64,000 nucleotides of DNA from Methylocella silvestris (lineage in GTDB: Bacteria; Pseudomonadota; Alphaproteobacteria; Rhizobiales; Beijerinckiaceae): the NCBI RefSeq assembly GCF_002891535.1, contig NZ_PDZR01000016.1, forward strand, positions 32,612 to 96,611. Reading direction: 5' to 3'. Positions 44,001-53,572 of this stretch are shown piece after piece. The notes under the pieces are model-generated. The model made no database searches and had not been told where the DNA came from. It was given only the letters and a program-made list of their open reading frames with translations. Every line of letters begins with the position of its first letter. The stretch's first letter is position 1. The translations under genes were made by a program, and so were the position numbers.

Positions 44001-44582
44001 ATGCTCCAATCGCCTTCCGAACAATCCAGCGCCGCCATTTGGCATGGCACGACGATCATCCTCGTCAAGAAAGACGGGCGCACCGTCATCGGCGGCGACG
44101 GGCAGGTTTCGATCGGCCAGACCATCGTCAAGGGCAACGCCAAAAAAGTGCGCCGGCTCGCCAAGGGCGAGGTCATCGGCGGATTCGCCGGGGCGACGGC
44201 CGACGCCTTTACGCTGTTCGAGCGGCTCGAGGCCAAGCTCGAACAATATCCCGGCCAGCTGATGCGCGCCTGCGTCGAGCTCGCCAAGGATTGGCGCACC
44301 GACCGCTATTTGCGCCGGCTCGAGGCGATGATGCTCGTCGCCGACGCCAAGGCCGCGCTGGTTCTGACCGGCAATGGCGACGTTTTGGAGCCGGAGGCGA
44401 CCGAACGCGGCTCGGTCATGGGCATCGGCTCCGGCGGCAATTATGCGCTTGCGGCGGCCAGGGCCTTGCTCGACACCGACCGGGACGCTGCGTCGATCGC
44501 GCGGCGCGCGCTCGAAATCGCGTCGGAAATCTGCGTCTATACAAATCGCAATGTGGTGATCGAGGAGATCGCCTCGAACTAG
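44001..44582 (+). CDS. hslV: ATP-dependent protease subunit HslV
   Basis: HslV is the threonine peptidase of the HslVU chaperone-protease. The 193-residue frame starts [20 protein letters not shown]; processing before Thr17 ([11 protein letters not shown]) would expose the catalytic threonine. [40 protein letters not shown] and [17 protein letters not shown] are family blocks. ATG 44001 is the natural start; a frame to 43917 exists but runs through the tandem duplication. Followed by hslU with a 75-bp gap. Confidence 0.95.
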   Translation: MLQSPSEQSSAAIWHGTTIILVKKDGRTVIGGDGQVSIGQTIVKGNAKKVRRLAKGEVIGGFAGATADAFTLFERLEAKLEQYPGQLMRACVELAKDWRTDRYLRRLEAMMLVADAKAALVLTGNGDVLEPEATERGSVMGIGSGGNYALAAARALLDTDRDAASIARRALEIASEICVYTNRNVVIEEIASN

Positions 44583-44657
44583 GGCCGCCGCGCCCTGATC
44601 GCCCAATCCCCCGGCGACTTGGCGCGCAAGCCCGGCGTCTCGTATATTGAAGAGAGC

Positions 44658-45967
<1,310 letters not shown>

Positions 45968-45971
<4 letters not shown>

Positions 45972-46576
45972 CCCTTCGTCCGGGCGCGGTGCGCCGCTGC
46001 TTTGGCCCGGTTGCCGCAAACGGCCATACTGCACCAGCGCCGGGCATGCGATTTGGTTCGGTCGATAAACATGAGGCTGCACGCCCCGCCCTCGCAGCGG
46101 CGCAGCAGGTTTAAATCCTCATTGCAAAGGAGATCGGCGATCGCCCACGCCAGTGGCTGCAGCAGCTGATCGGGACGGCTCAGCGCCGGGGCGCGCTCGA
46201 TGTGAAAGCGCGGGGCGCCTTCGGCGTTGGTCCCGACGACGAGACGCGCCCGGCTCTCATCCGCCGCGAGCAGCTCATTAAGGGGAGAAAGCCGATCCGC
46301 TTGAGGCAGGACGGAACGATCGGACAGCAGCGCGCGCAGCTGCTCGCGCAGGTGTCGCGCCTCGGTCGCGACCGGATCGAGGCGCTCAACGCCTCCTTCG
46401 CGCGCTTTGGCGCATGCGTTGGCGTCGATCGCGCCTGATTTTTCCAGCCAGACCAGAAAATCCGCGCCCGAGCCGAGCCATTCGGTCCTGTCGGCCGTGA
46501 TGGAGTTCAGAAAATCGATCGCCAGATGGCCGCCGATCAGATGTGGCTCGGGCGGATTTTTATGCGGCGCAGTCAT
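45968..46576 (-). CDS. CGNR zinc-finger (ABATE-domain) stress regulator
   Basis: The 202-residue protein has an N-terminal ABATE region ([20 protein letters not shown]) and the C-terminal CGNR zinc finger: [20 protein letters not shown] then [20 protein letters not shown]. This is the characteristic C-X4-C .. C-X4-CGNR arrangement of putative transcriptional regulators. It is divergent from the alpha/beta hydrolase at 46709, across a gap that holds a conspicuous double-dyad operator; regulation of that operon (and itself) is likely, by inference from position. Confidence 0.85.
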
Positions 46577-46609
46577 GGTCGGTCCCCACCTGTCAGGCGC
46601 AACTGCGCC

Positions 46610-46681
46610 ATAACCTCAGAAGTTGGCATTGACAGGTTATGTCGTCATAAATAACCTCTAAAAACCAAGCTTAAAGGTTAT
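46610..46681. promoter_or_regulatory. Two identical ATAACCT-N17-AGGTTAT dyads between CGNR gene and hydrolase
   Basis: ATAACCT at 46610-46616 pairs with AGGTTAT at 46634-46640, and ATAACCT at 46651-46657 pairs with AGGTTAT at 46675-46681. Both dyads have the same 24-base pitch and their starts are 41 bases apart. A TTGACA (46629-46634) overlaps the first dyad and a -10-like region falls on the second, so a bound factor would block the promoter. The last arm ends 28 bases before the hydrolase ATG. Confidence 0.75.
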
Positions 46682-46708
46682 TATTGGTCTCGGTCCTGGA
46701 GGATCTTC

Positions 46709-47578
46709 ATGGCGCGCTTCAATTTCATCTCCGTCAACGATCATCGCCTGTTCTATCGCGAGGCGGGCGATCCGAAAAACCCGGCGATTCTGCTGCTGCA
46801 CGGCTTTCCAAGCTCGTCGCATATGTTCCGCGATCTCATCCCGCTGCTTGCGGAAAACTATCATGTGATCGCGCCGGATCTGCCGGGCTTCGGCTTTACC
46901 GAAGTTCGCAGCGCCCCGCCGTTCAAATTCGGTTTTGACAATCTCGCCGAGGTCGTCGCGGCCTTCACCGACGCCGTCGGGCTAAGCCGCCACGCCATTT
47001 ATGTGTTCGACTATGGCGCCCCTGTAGGCTTTCGGCTGGCGCTCGCGCGGCCGAAACAGGTTACGGCGATCATCTCGCAGAACGGCAACGCCTATGAGGA
47101 GGGCTTGAGCGAGGGCTGGAACCCGATCCAGACCTATTGGCGTGAGCCGAGCGACGCGCATCGCGCGGCGCTCCGCGCGTTTCTCACGCTTGAGGCGACC
47201 AAATGGCAATATGTCCATGGCGTCGCGGACGAGAGCGCCGTTGCGCCGGAATCCTATACGCTCGACGCCGCCTTGCTGGCGCGGCCAGGCAATGATGAGA
47301 TTCAGCTCGACCTGTTTCTTGATTACGCCAGCAATGTTGCGCTCTATCCGGCGTTTCAGGACTATTTCAGGCGCGAGCGCCCGCCTTTGCACGCAATTTG
47401 GGGCCGCAACGACCCCTTCTTCCTTCCGGCGGGAGCCGAGGCATTTGCGAAAGACAATCCCAAAGCGGAAATCCGCCTTCTCGATACGGGCCACTTCGCG
47501 CTCGAGACGCATTCGGCCGAGATCGCAGCGCGCATGAAAGATTTTCTCGGCAGATGCGTCACCGCCGCGGCCGCTTAG
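46709..47578 (+). CDS. Alpha/beta hydrolase with Asp nucleophile (haloalkane dehalogenase/epoxide hydrolase-like)
   Basis: The 289-residue protein has ILLLHGFPSSSHMFRDLIPL (oxyanion), a VFDYGAPVGFRLAL nucleophile elbow where Ser is replaced by Asp (typical of haloalkane dehalogenases and epoxide hydrolases), HAIWGRNDPFFLPAGAE and LDTGHFALETHSAEIA with the catalytic His. There is no signal peptide. Substrate unknown. Behind GGAGGA, ATG 46709. Pirin follows 101 bp downstream on the same strand and may be co-transcribed. The divergent CGNR regulator probably controls it. Confidence 0.85.
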   Translation: MARFNFISVNDHRLFYREAGDPKNPAILLLHGFPSSSHMFRDLIPLLAENYHVIAPDLPGFGFTEVRSAPPFKFGFDNLAEVVAAFTDAVGLSRHAIYVFDYGAPVGFRLALARPKQVTAIISQNGNAYEEGLSEGWNPIQTYWREPSDAHRAALRAFLTLEATKWQYVHGVADESAVAPESYTLDAALLARPGNDEIQLDLFLDYASNVALYPAFQDYFRRERPPLHAIWGRNDPFFLPAGAEAFAKDNPKAEIRLLDTGHFALETHSAEIAARMKDFLGRCVTAAAA

Positions 47579-47679
47579 GGCGGGCGCCTGACGTCGCGGC
47601 GTCTTCCGCTTGGCGCATTCCGACCCTATCTTTCCAGCAAGCGCCGCCAGCGCACGAGCGGCGCGGCAGGAGACAGGTC

Positions 47680-48546
47680 ATGAGGAAGATCGCCGGAGTG
47701 TTTGGCGCTCCGAAGCCGCATTGGGTCGGGGACGGGTTTCCGGTTCGCACGCTCTTTTCACATGGCAGCCATGGCGAGGCTGTGAGCCCGTTCCTGCTGC
47801 TCGACTATGCCGGCCCCGCGCGTTTCCCGCCGGCGTCGACGCCGCGCGGAGTCGGCGTGCATCCGCACAAGGGATTTGAAACCGTCACCATCGTCTATAG
47901 CGGCGAGGTCGAGCATCGCGATTCGACGGGCGAGGGCGGCGTCATCGGTCCCGGCGATGCGCAATGGATGACGGCGGCCAGCGGCATTCTGCATCAGGAG
48001 CATCATTCGCAGGACTTTACGCGCGAGGGCGGCGAGTTGGAGATGATCCAGCTCTGGGTCAACCTTCCGGCCGCCGACAAAAACGCGCCGCCCGGTTATC
48101 AGACCCTGGCCGACCGAAACATTCCCTCTGTCGATCTTCCCGATGAGGCCGGCCGCGTGCGCGTCATCGCCGGTGATTTTTTGGGGACCAAAGGCCCCGC
48201 GCGCACTTTCACCCCGGTCAATCTGTGGGATGTTCGCCTGCGGCGCGGCGGGCGCGCGAGTTTTTCGGCGCCCGAGGGCCATACGCTCGCGATCGTTGTG
48301 CTCAAGGGCGCCGTGCTGATCAATGGCGAGACGATTGCGCGGGAGGCGCAGCTCGCGCTGTTCGAGCGCAAGGGCGGTTCGATCGCCATCGAGGCCAATA
48401 GCGACGCGGCGCTGCTGATCCTGTCCGGCGAGCCGATCGACGAGCCGGTTTTCATGCAGGGGCCGTTCGTGATGAACAGCCGCGAGGAGATCCGGCAGGC
48501 GATCGAGGATTTCCAGCAGGGACGGTTCGGCAGGATTCTGGCTTAG
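47680..48546 (+). CDS. Pirin family protein
   Basis: The 288-residue bicupin protein starts at ATG 47680 behind AGGAGACAGG. It has the iron-binding residues of pirin in GVHPHKGFETVTIVYSGEVE and ASGILHQEHHS, the N-terminal cupin WVGDGFPVRTLFSH and a C-terminal cupin with SFSAPEGHTLAIVVLKGAV. Pirins are quercetinases or redox-sensing cofactors; which applies here is not evident. It is followed by two hairpin repeats shared with the convergent MgtC gene. Confidence 0.9.
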   Translation: MRKIAGVFGAPKPHWVGDGFPVRTLFSHGSHGEAVSPFLLLDYAGPARFPPASTPRGVGVHPHKGFETVTIVYSGEVEHRDSTGEGGVIGPGDAQWMTAASGILHQEHHSQDFTREGGELEMIQLWVNLPAADKNAPPGYQTLADRNIPSVDLPDEAGRVRVIAGDFLGTKGPARTFTPVNLWDVRLRRGGRASFSAPEGHTLAIVVLKGAVLINGETIAREAQLALFERKGGSIAIEANSDAALLILSGEPIDEPVFMQGPFVMNSREEIRQAIEDFQQGRFGRILA

Positions 48547-48550
48547 AGCG

Positions 48551-48584
48551 CTTATCGATCACGTGGAAACATGTGATCGATAAG
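48551..48584. terminator. Perfect hairpin after pirin gene, possibly bidirectional
   Basis: CTTATCGATCAC (48551-48562) and GTGATCGATAAG (48573-48584) form a 12-bp perfect stem with a 10-base loop that can zip further by G-U pairs. It sits four bases after the pirin stop codon. No U-run follows. Confidence 0.6.
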
Positions 48585-48607
48585 AAATCGCTCCGCCTCA
48601 ATAAGTT

Positions 48608-48657
48608 GGAGCATGTCCTTATCGTCCAGATGATTCCATCTGAACGTTACATGCTCC
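48608..48657. repeat. Nested palindrome GGAGCATGT..CAGATG..CATCTG..ACATGCTCC
   Basis: Outer arms at 48608-48616 and 48649-48657 enclose inner arms CAGATG/CATCTG (48627-48632, 48637-48642). It resembles the GCATGATC-type Rhizobiales repeats and lies between convergent genes. Confidence 0.7.
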
Positions 48658-48665
48658 AGCGCGCC

Positions 48666-49382
48666 TCACCCGGCGGTGCTGCCCTCCCATGTCGCGTGGC
48701 GCACGCCGTCTTCTTTTTCCATGCCCGAAGTGACGGCGTCGATCTCTTTCGGGTCGATGGCGGTGCTGACGAGCGTCGCGACAATATCGACCGTCTCGTC
48801 GCCACGGTCGGCGATTTCGACGTCGCCGACGGGATAGTCGGCCTGTTCCAGTCTTTCGACGAGCAGCTCGCGCAGGGCCGGCGCGTTGTCGCGGCGGGCG
48901 GTCACCCGCACCTCATAGGTCGCTTCCGCCTTCTGCTCATTGATGGGGATGCGGTCGATCGCGTTGACGAGCGGGCGCAGCAGCGTATTGCCGGCGATCA
49001 CGAACACCGTCAGCAGAGCGCCTTCGGCCACCATATCCGTCCCGGCGCAGGCGCCGACCGCCGCCGAGCACCAGAGCGTCGCGGCCGTGTTGAGGCCGCG
49101 CACATTCAAGCCCTCCTTCATGATCACGCCGGCGCCGAGAAAGCCGATGCCGGAGACCACATAGGAAATGACCCGGACCGCTTCCTCCGAGCCGGCGATC
49201 CGCTGCGCCAGATCGACGAAGGCGGCGGCGCCGACCGCGACCAGCACATTGGTGCGCAGCCCTGCCGTGCGCTGCCGGTACTGGCGCTCGGCGCCAATCA
49301 GCGTACCAAACAGAAAGGCGGCGAACAGGCTGACCGCCGTGTCGAGGAAGGGATAGAGATCAAAGGTTTGGATAAACCGCAC
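48666..49382 (-). CDS. MgtC/SapB family membrane protein
   Basis: The 238-residue protein has five membrane helices with the MgtC signature AFLFGTLIGAERQYRQRTAG, NVLVAVGAAAFVDLAQRIAG, IGFLGAGVIMKEGLNVRGLN and TAATLWCSAAVGACAGTDMV, then a soluble ACT-like C-terminal domain (TYEVRVTARRDNAPALRELL). MgtC proteins are linked to growth at low magnesium, acid and in hosts. The conserved Asp/Cys and RGLNTAATLW are present. Confidence 0.9.
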   Translation of the reverse strand: MRFIQTFDLYPFLDTAVSLFAAFLFGTLIGAERQYRQRTAGLRTNVLVAVGAAAFVDLAQRIAGSEEAVRVISYVVSGIGFLGAGVIMKEGLNVRGLNTAATLWCSAAVGACAGTDMVAEGALLTVFVIAGNTLLRPLVNAIDRIPINEQKAEATYEVRVTARRDNAPALRELLVERLEQADYPVGDVEIADRGDETVDIVATLVSTAIDPKEIDAVTSGMEKEDGVRHATWEGSTAG

Positions 49383-49471
49383 GGGCGAAGTCCGGATGCT
49401 CCGGCAAGGGGCCGACGCGGAGCAGCCATAAGCTAGGCCGCGGCGAAACGCCAGCGATCACACGCCGGTTT

Positions 49472-50095
49472 TCAAGGTGTGGTTTTCGCCCGCAACGCCT
49501 TGAGCTCGGCTTCGAGCGCGGCGATACGCCGGTCGCGCTCGCCAAGCGCGGCGGCGACGTCGGCGGCCTCGAATCGTTGCGGGATATGTTGCGGGCAATT
49601 GGCGTCCCAGGCCGAAACCGTAAAGAGGATCGCCTGTTCGCCGCGCGCGCGATAGCCGTCCGGCATCAAGCCGGCGAGCAGACCATCGTCATTTTCAACG
49701 GCGCGCGCCTCGCCCCAGATCTTGATGCGTCGGCGCTGCGCATAATCGATCAGGAACAATTGCGCCTTTGGATTTTCGGCGAGATTGCCAAGCGTCACAT
49801 ATTGGCGATTGCCCGCAAAATCGGCGAAACCGATGGTCTTGTCGTCGAGCACGCGCAAGAAGCCCGGCGGTCCGCCGCGATGCTGGATATAGGGCTGCCC
49901 GTCGCGGCTCGCCGTCGCGAGAAAAACGCTGATCTGCGCGCCGATGAAGGCGGCAAGATCGGGCGTGATCCTTGTTTCAAACGAGCCTTTCTCTTCGAGC
50001 CGCGCATAGGCGGCGCGCGAGCCCTTGCGCGTTTGCGCCGCCTTGACGGAGGGCGTGAAGATGACGTCGCTGGAAAAAGTCTGCGTTGCTCCCAT
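49472..50095 (-). CDS. Pyridoxamine 5'-phosphate oxidase-like FMN-binding split-barrel protein
   Basis: The 207-residue protein starts at ATG 50095 five bases behind GGAGG. Its core is a PNPOx-like barrel: FIGAQISVFLATASRDGQPY, IQHRGGPPGFLRVLDDKTIG, FADFAGNRQYVTLGNL and RRIKIWGEARAVEND, with a C-terminal coiled coil (RDRRIAALEAELKALRA). This subfamily (cf. YuzA/HugZ-type) binds flavin; no substrate is known. It follows the CMD-domain gene at 50170-50721 on the same strand and both are divergent from a LysR gene. Confidence 0.85.
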   Translation of the reverse strand: MGATQTFSSDVIFTPSVKAAQTRKGSRAAYARLEEKGSFETRITPDLAAFIGAQISVFLATASRDGQPYIQHRGGPPGFLRVLDDKTIGFADFAGNRQYVTLGNLAENPKAQLFLIDYAQRRRIKIWGEARAVENDDGLLAGLMPDGYRARGEQAILFTVSAWDANCPQHIPQRFEAADVAAALGERDRRIAALEAELKALRAKTTP

Positions 50096-50169
50096 CGTCG
50101 CCTCCAAAATTTTGTCCGCATCCGATTGGCGGCGTCGGCCGCTTGCTTGCCGCGCCGACGCCTGTCGCC

Positions 50170-50721
50170 TCAGGCCGCCGCCTGCGCGCGAACGGCGGGA
50201 AAGTCGATCTCGGTCTTCAGCGCTTCGTTCAGATAATTGGTCAGGACATTCGCTGCGACGTGGAAGATGATTTCGATGATCTGCGCGTCATCATATCCAG
50301 CGTTTTTCACCGCGAGAAACGCGTTCTCGTCGATGTGGCCGCGCGCCTGCGCCACCTTGAGGGCAAAGCGCACCGCGGCGTCCGCGGTGGGATCATTTGA
50401 CCCGCCGGCGCGATTTGCCGCGATCTCCGCCTCGTCGAGCTTTGCGAGGTTGCGGCCAAGATAGCTGTGGGCCGAAAGGCAATAGTCGCAGCCGTTGAAT
50501 TCAGCAATAGCGAGCGCGATTCGCTCGCGCGTCGGCGCGGGCAAGGCCCCCTTGGAGAGCCCGCCGGAGAGGCCGAGATAAGCCTCCAGCGCGGCGGGAC
50601 TCGTCGCAATGAGACGAAACAGATTGGGCGCAACGCCAAGCTGTTTCTTGACGGCTTCGAGCAGCGGGCGCGCGGCGGCCGGGGCCTCGTCGATCGTCGC
50701 GGGGGTCGGGATGCGGGACAT
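50170..50721 (-). CDS. AhpD-like carboxymuconolactone decarboxylase family protein
   Basis: The 183-residue protein has an AhpD-type redox motif in NGCDYCLSAHSYLGRNLAKL (CXXC followed by His). PTRERIALAIAEFNGCDYC is the family block. Members are peroxidases or peroxidase partners in thiol-based detoxification. ATG 50721 has an AGGAGAA site. It heads a two-gene unit with the FMN split-barrel gene and is divergent from lysR, suggesting LysR control. Confidence 0.87.
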   Translation of the reverse strand: MSRIPTPATIDEAPAAARPLLEAVKKQLGVAPNLFRLIATSPAALEAYLGLSGGLSKGALPAPTRERIALAIAEFNGCDYCLSAHSYLGRNLAKLDEAEIAANRAGGSNDPTADAAVRFALKVAQARGHIDENAFLAVKNAGYDDAQIIEIIFHVAANVLTNYLNEALKTEIDFPAVRAQAAA

Positions 50722-50784
50722 TGGCTTCTCCTGTGGCAAGAGGCCAGAAGCGGCCCCGGCGACAGAAGTAGCTCCTTCCTGAAT

Positions 50785-50801
50785 TTAGCAGTAGACGCTA
50801 A
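50785..50801. promoter_or_regulatory. Candidate LysR operator TTAGC-N7-GCTAA
   Basis: A perfect 5+5 dyad with seven-base spacer lies midway between the divergent lysR-type gene and the AhpD-like gene, the normal location of LysR-type binding sites. Confidence 0.5.
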
Positions 50802-50836
50802 GGTTGATAGATATCCGCCCGAAATATGGAAGTCTC

Positions 50837-51748
50837 GTGGATCGTCTTGAAACCATGGCGCTGCTGCTGAAGGCGGTCGAGGCCGGCAGCCTCTCCGCCG
50901 CCGGTCGAAGCCTCGGCCTGCCGCTTGCGACGCTCAGCCGGAAAATCTCGGATCTTGAGGCGCATCTTGGCGCGCGCCTCCTGATTCGATCCGCGCGCCG
51001 GCTGGAGCTGACCGACGCCGGGCGATCCTATGCGCTTGCCTGCAAGCGCATCCTTGAGGAGGTGGATGACGCCGAACGCGCCGCCGGCGGCGAATATCGC
51101 GCGCCGAAAGGCGAACTCACGATCACGGCGCCGATCGTGTTCGGGCGGCTCCACGGCGCGCCGGTCATCGCCGAATTCCTGAAAGCCTATCCCGAGATCG
51201 ACGTCCGCCTCCTTCTCGGCGACCGCATCGTCAGTCTCGTCGAGGATCGCGTCGACCTTGCCATTCGCATCGGCGACCTGCCCGACAGCAGCCTTGTCGC
51301 CAGACGCATCGGCGCCGTCCGCCGCGTCATTTGCGCCAGTCCGGCCTATTTTGCGGCGCGCGGCGCGCCGCTGCGGCCGGAGGATTTATCCGCTCACGAC
51401 TGCATCAGCTTCGAGGCGATGACGTCTTCGACGCAATGGCGCTTTGGGGCCGGCAAGGCGCGCCAATCCGTCCCGGTTCATTCGCGATTTGTCGTCAATA
51501 CGGCCGAGGCCGCGATCGAAGCCGCGATCGCCGGCGTCGGCCTCACCTGCGTCCTGTCCTATCAGGCCGCGCGGGCGCTTGCCGACGGTTCGCTGGCCCT
51601 CGCGCTCGAGGATTTCGAGCCGCCGCCCTCGCCCGTCAATCTCGTTCACGCGGGCGAACATGTCGCGCCGCTGAAATTGCGCGCCTTCCTTGATTTCGCC
51701 GCGCCGCGTTTGCGCGATAGGCTGGCGCTCGCGGCTCCGCCGGCGTGA
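50837..51748 (+). CDS. LysR-family transcriptional regulator
   Basis: The 303-residue protein begins [20 protein letters not shown] with the winged helix-turn-helix ([20 protein letters not shown]), then [20 protein letters not shown] and a substrate-binding domain ([40 protein letters not shown]). GTG 50837 is chosen because LysR proteins start at MDRLE; GGAAG lies just upstream. Divergent from the AhpD/FMN-barrel operon, its likely target. Confidence 0.9.
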   Translation: MDRLETMALLLKAVEAGSLSAAGRSLGLPLATLSRKISDLEAHLGARLLIRSARRLELTDAGRSYALACKRILEEVDDAERAAGGEYRAPKGELTITAPIVFGRLHGAPVIAEFLKAYPEIDVRLLLGDRIVSLVEDRVDLAIRIGDLPDSSLVARRIGAVRRVICASPAYFAARGAPLRPEDLSAHDCISFEAMTSSTQWRFGAGKARQSVPVHSRFVVNTAEAAIEAAIAGVGLTCVLSYQAARALADGSLALALEDFEPPPSPVNLVHAGEHVAPLKLRAFLDFAAPRLRDRLALAAPPA

Positions 51749-51878
51749 CCGCTGCGGCGCTTCCTCAACAATTCCACGCGGCGCTTGTTCGACAATGCCG
51801 CGGCGCTTGCCTTGTCGGCAAAAGCTTGCGATAGCGCGCGACCTTTTAAAAAAATCAGCGGCAAGGAGCCGGGTCGAC

Positions 51879-52913
51879 ATGGCGAAATTCCCGGAACGCG
51901 TTTTTTCCGGCGTCCAGCCAACGGGAAATTTGCATCTTGGCAATTATCTCGGCGCCATCGTCAAATTCGTCGAGCTGCAGCGCACGCATGACTGTATCTA
52001 TTGCGTCGTCGATCTGCACGCCATCACCGTGCCGCAAAAGCCGGAAGAGCTGAAAGCCTCGATCCGCGAAGTGACGGCGGCCTTCATCGCCTCCGGCGTC
52101 GATCCGAAGCAGCACATCATCTTCAACCAGAGCCAGGTCGCCGAGCACGCCGAACTCGCCTGGGTGTTCAACTGCGTCGCCCGCATCGGCTGGCTGAACC
52201 GCATGACGCAGTTCAAGGAGAAGGCGGGCAAGGATCGCGAGAACGCCTCGGTCGGCCTTTACGCCTACCCCTGCCTGATGGCGGCCGATATTCTGCTCTA
52301 TCGCGCGACCCACGTGCCGGTCGGCGAGGACCAGAAGCAGCACCTCGAGCTCGCGCGGGACGTCGCCCAGAAATTCAATCTCGATTTTGCCGCCTCGATC
52401 GCCGCCAACGGTTTTGGCGAGGCGTTTTTCCCGCTGCCGGAGCCGCTGATTCAGGGGCCGGCGACGCGCGTCATGAGCCTTCGCGACGGCGCCAAGAAAA
52501 TGTCGAAGTCCGACCCGTCCGATTATTCGCGCATCAACCTCTCGGACGACGCCGACGCCATCGCGCAAAAAGTGCGCAAGGCGAAGACCGACCCCGAGCC
52601 GCTGCCATCGGAGGTCGAGGGGCTCGCCGCCCGGCCCGAAGCCGACAATCTCGTCGGCATTTTTGCAGCGCTGAACGGGCAGACCAAGCCGGAGGTTTTG
52701 AGCGCTTTTGGCGGCGGCCAGTTCTCGGCGTTCAAATCGGCGCTGGTCGATCTGGCGGTCGCGAAAATCGGCCCGATCGGCGCCGAGATGAAGCGGCTGA
52801 CGGCGGATGCGGCCTATATCGACAGCGTGCTCTGCGACGGCGCCGCGCGGGCGCGTGTGATCGCCAAGGACAATATGGCGGCGGTGAAGGATATTTTGGG
52901 GTTCGTGCGGTAG
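51879..52913 (+). CDS. trpS: Tryptophanyl-tRNA synthetase
   Basis: TrpRS charges tRNA-Trp. The 344-residue class I enzyme has the HIGH-like signature [20 protein letters not shown] and the KMSKS loop [20 protein letters not shown], with [23 protein letters not shown] 51879 is nine bases after AAGGAG; the frame is open to 51690 without homology. The 3' end (ending ILGFVR) is partly duplicated 0.5 kb downstream. Confidence 0.96.
   Translation: MAKFPERVFSGVQPTGNLHLGNYLGAIVKFVELQRTHDCIYCVVDLHAITVPQKPEELKASIREVTAAFIASGVDPKQHIIFNQSQVAEHAELAWVFNCVARIGWLNRMTQFKEKAGKDRENASVGLYAYPCLMAADILLYRATHVPVGEDQKQHLELARDVAQKFNLDFAASIAANGFGEAFFPLPEPLIQGPATRVMSLRDGAKKMSKSDPSDYSRINLSDDADAIAQKVRKAKTDPEPLPSEVEGLAARPEADNLVGIFAALNGQTKPEVLSAFGGGQFSAFKSALVDLAVAKIGPIGAEMKRLTADAAYIDSVLCDGAARARVIAKDNMAAVKDILGFVR
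52878..52901 (+). repeat. trpS 3' end segment, copy 1 of a flanking direct repeat
   Basis: The 19-base word GCGGCGGTGAAGGATATTT at 52878-52896, followed by TGGGG, lies in the last codons of trpS. An identical 19-mer is found at 53394-53412 in the same orientation. Confidence 0.85.
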
Positions 52914-52998
52914 GGTGGCCGCTCGCAGTGTGTTGTTGTAGTGCGTTGCGGAAGGAAAGCAGCAAATTTAAGCAGCAAAAGCCCGGTTCGGAGGAGGA

Positions 52999-53331
52999 AT
53001 GCGAAGGGGGTATATTTTAATAATTGCCGCAGGATTGCTCTCGGGTTGCCAGAATCTCCCATCGGCTTCGGGTGACGATAAGCATCAAGCGGGCGTAGCA
53101 CACATTGCATGCTTGCACGAAAACGCGCGGAGGCTTGATGACGGTAAGTCGGATGTTTTAAGCGTGGCACTGGCTGTTAAGTCAGCTTGTACACTTCAAT
53201 ATCGCGATTCCTTAGGTACTTACAGCCGGGACATGAACCCCGCTGCAAAAACGATATTCGAGCAAAAAGCCGATAGGTTCGAGCTTGAATTTGCGTCGCA
53301 GGTAGTTCTCGAAGAACGCACAAAAAAATAG
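52999..53331 (+). CDS. Small lipoprotein
   Basis: The 110-residue protein starts at ATG 52999 close to GGAGGAGGA. Residues 1-17 form a lipoprotein signal peptide with lipobox LLSGC, so Cys17 would be acylated. The mature part is polar and mostly helical (HIACLHENARRLDDGKSD; SVALAVKSACTLQYRDSLGT) with two cysteines besides the lipidated one. Family unknown. Its base composition is visibly AT-richer than surrounding genes. It lies between two copies of the trpS 3' end, a sign of insertion. Confidence 0.75.
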   Translation: MRRGYILIIAAGLLSGCQNLPSASGDDKHQAGVAHIACLHENARRLDDGKSDVLSVALAVKSACTLQYRDSLGTYSRDMNPAAKTIFEQKADRFELEFASQVVLEERTKK

Positions 53332-53393
53332 CACCGATTTGAAGCGGGCTTCGGTACGACCGGCAGAAGACCGATTGAACCCAAGGTAATACC

Positions 53394-53417
53394 GCGGCGG
53401 TGAAGGATATTTGGGGG
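53394..53417 (+). repeat. trpS 3' end segment, copy 2 of a flanking direct repeat
   Basis: The same 19-mer GCGGCGGTGAAGGATATTT recurs here outside any gene, 516 bases after copy 1, and then diverges. It bounds the lipoprotein segment on the right. Confidence 0.85.
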
Positions 53418-53446
53418 CTACCGTGGGAAGTGGCGGCTCCTCGTTT

Positions 53447-53482
53447 CATCCTGAGGAGGGCTGAAGGCGCGTCTCGAAGGAT
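53447..53482. repeat. Intergenic palindromic repeat, copy B
   Basis: CATCCTGAGGAG .. GCGTCTCGAAGGATG is the inverted counterpart of the element at 39822-39870 and is part of a longer palindromic region extending to about 53555. Confidence 0.65.
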
Positions 53483-53572
53483 GTGTTCAGGCGCCCGCCT
53501 GACGCCCTCGTGGTTCGAGACGATCGCTACGCGATCTCCTCACCATGAGGGCGGGGCCTTGAGCGAATGTTT

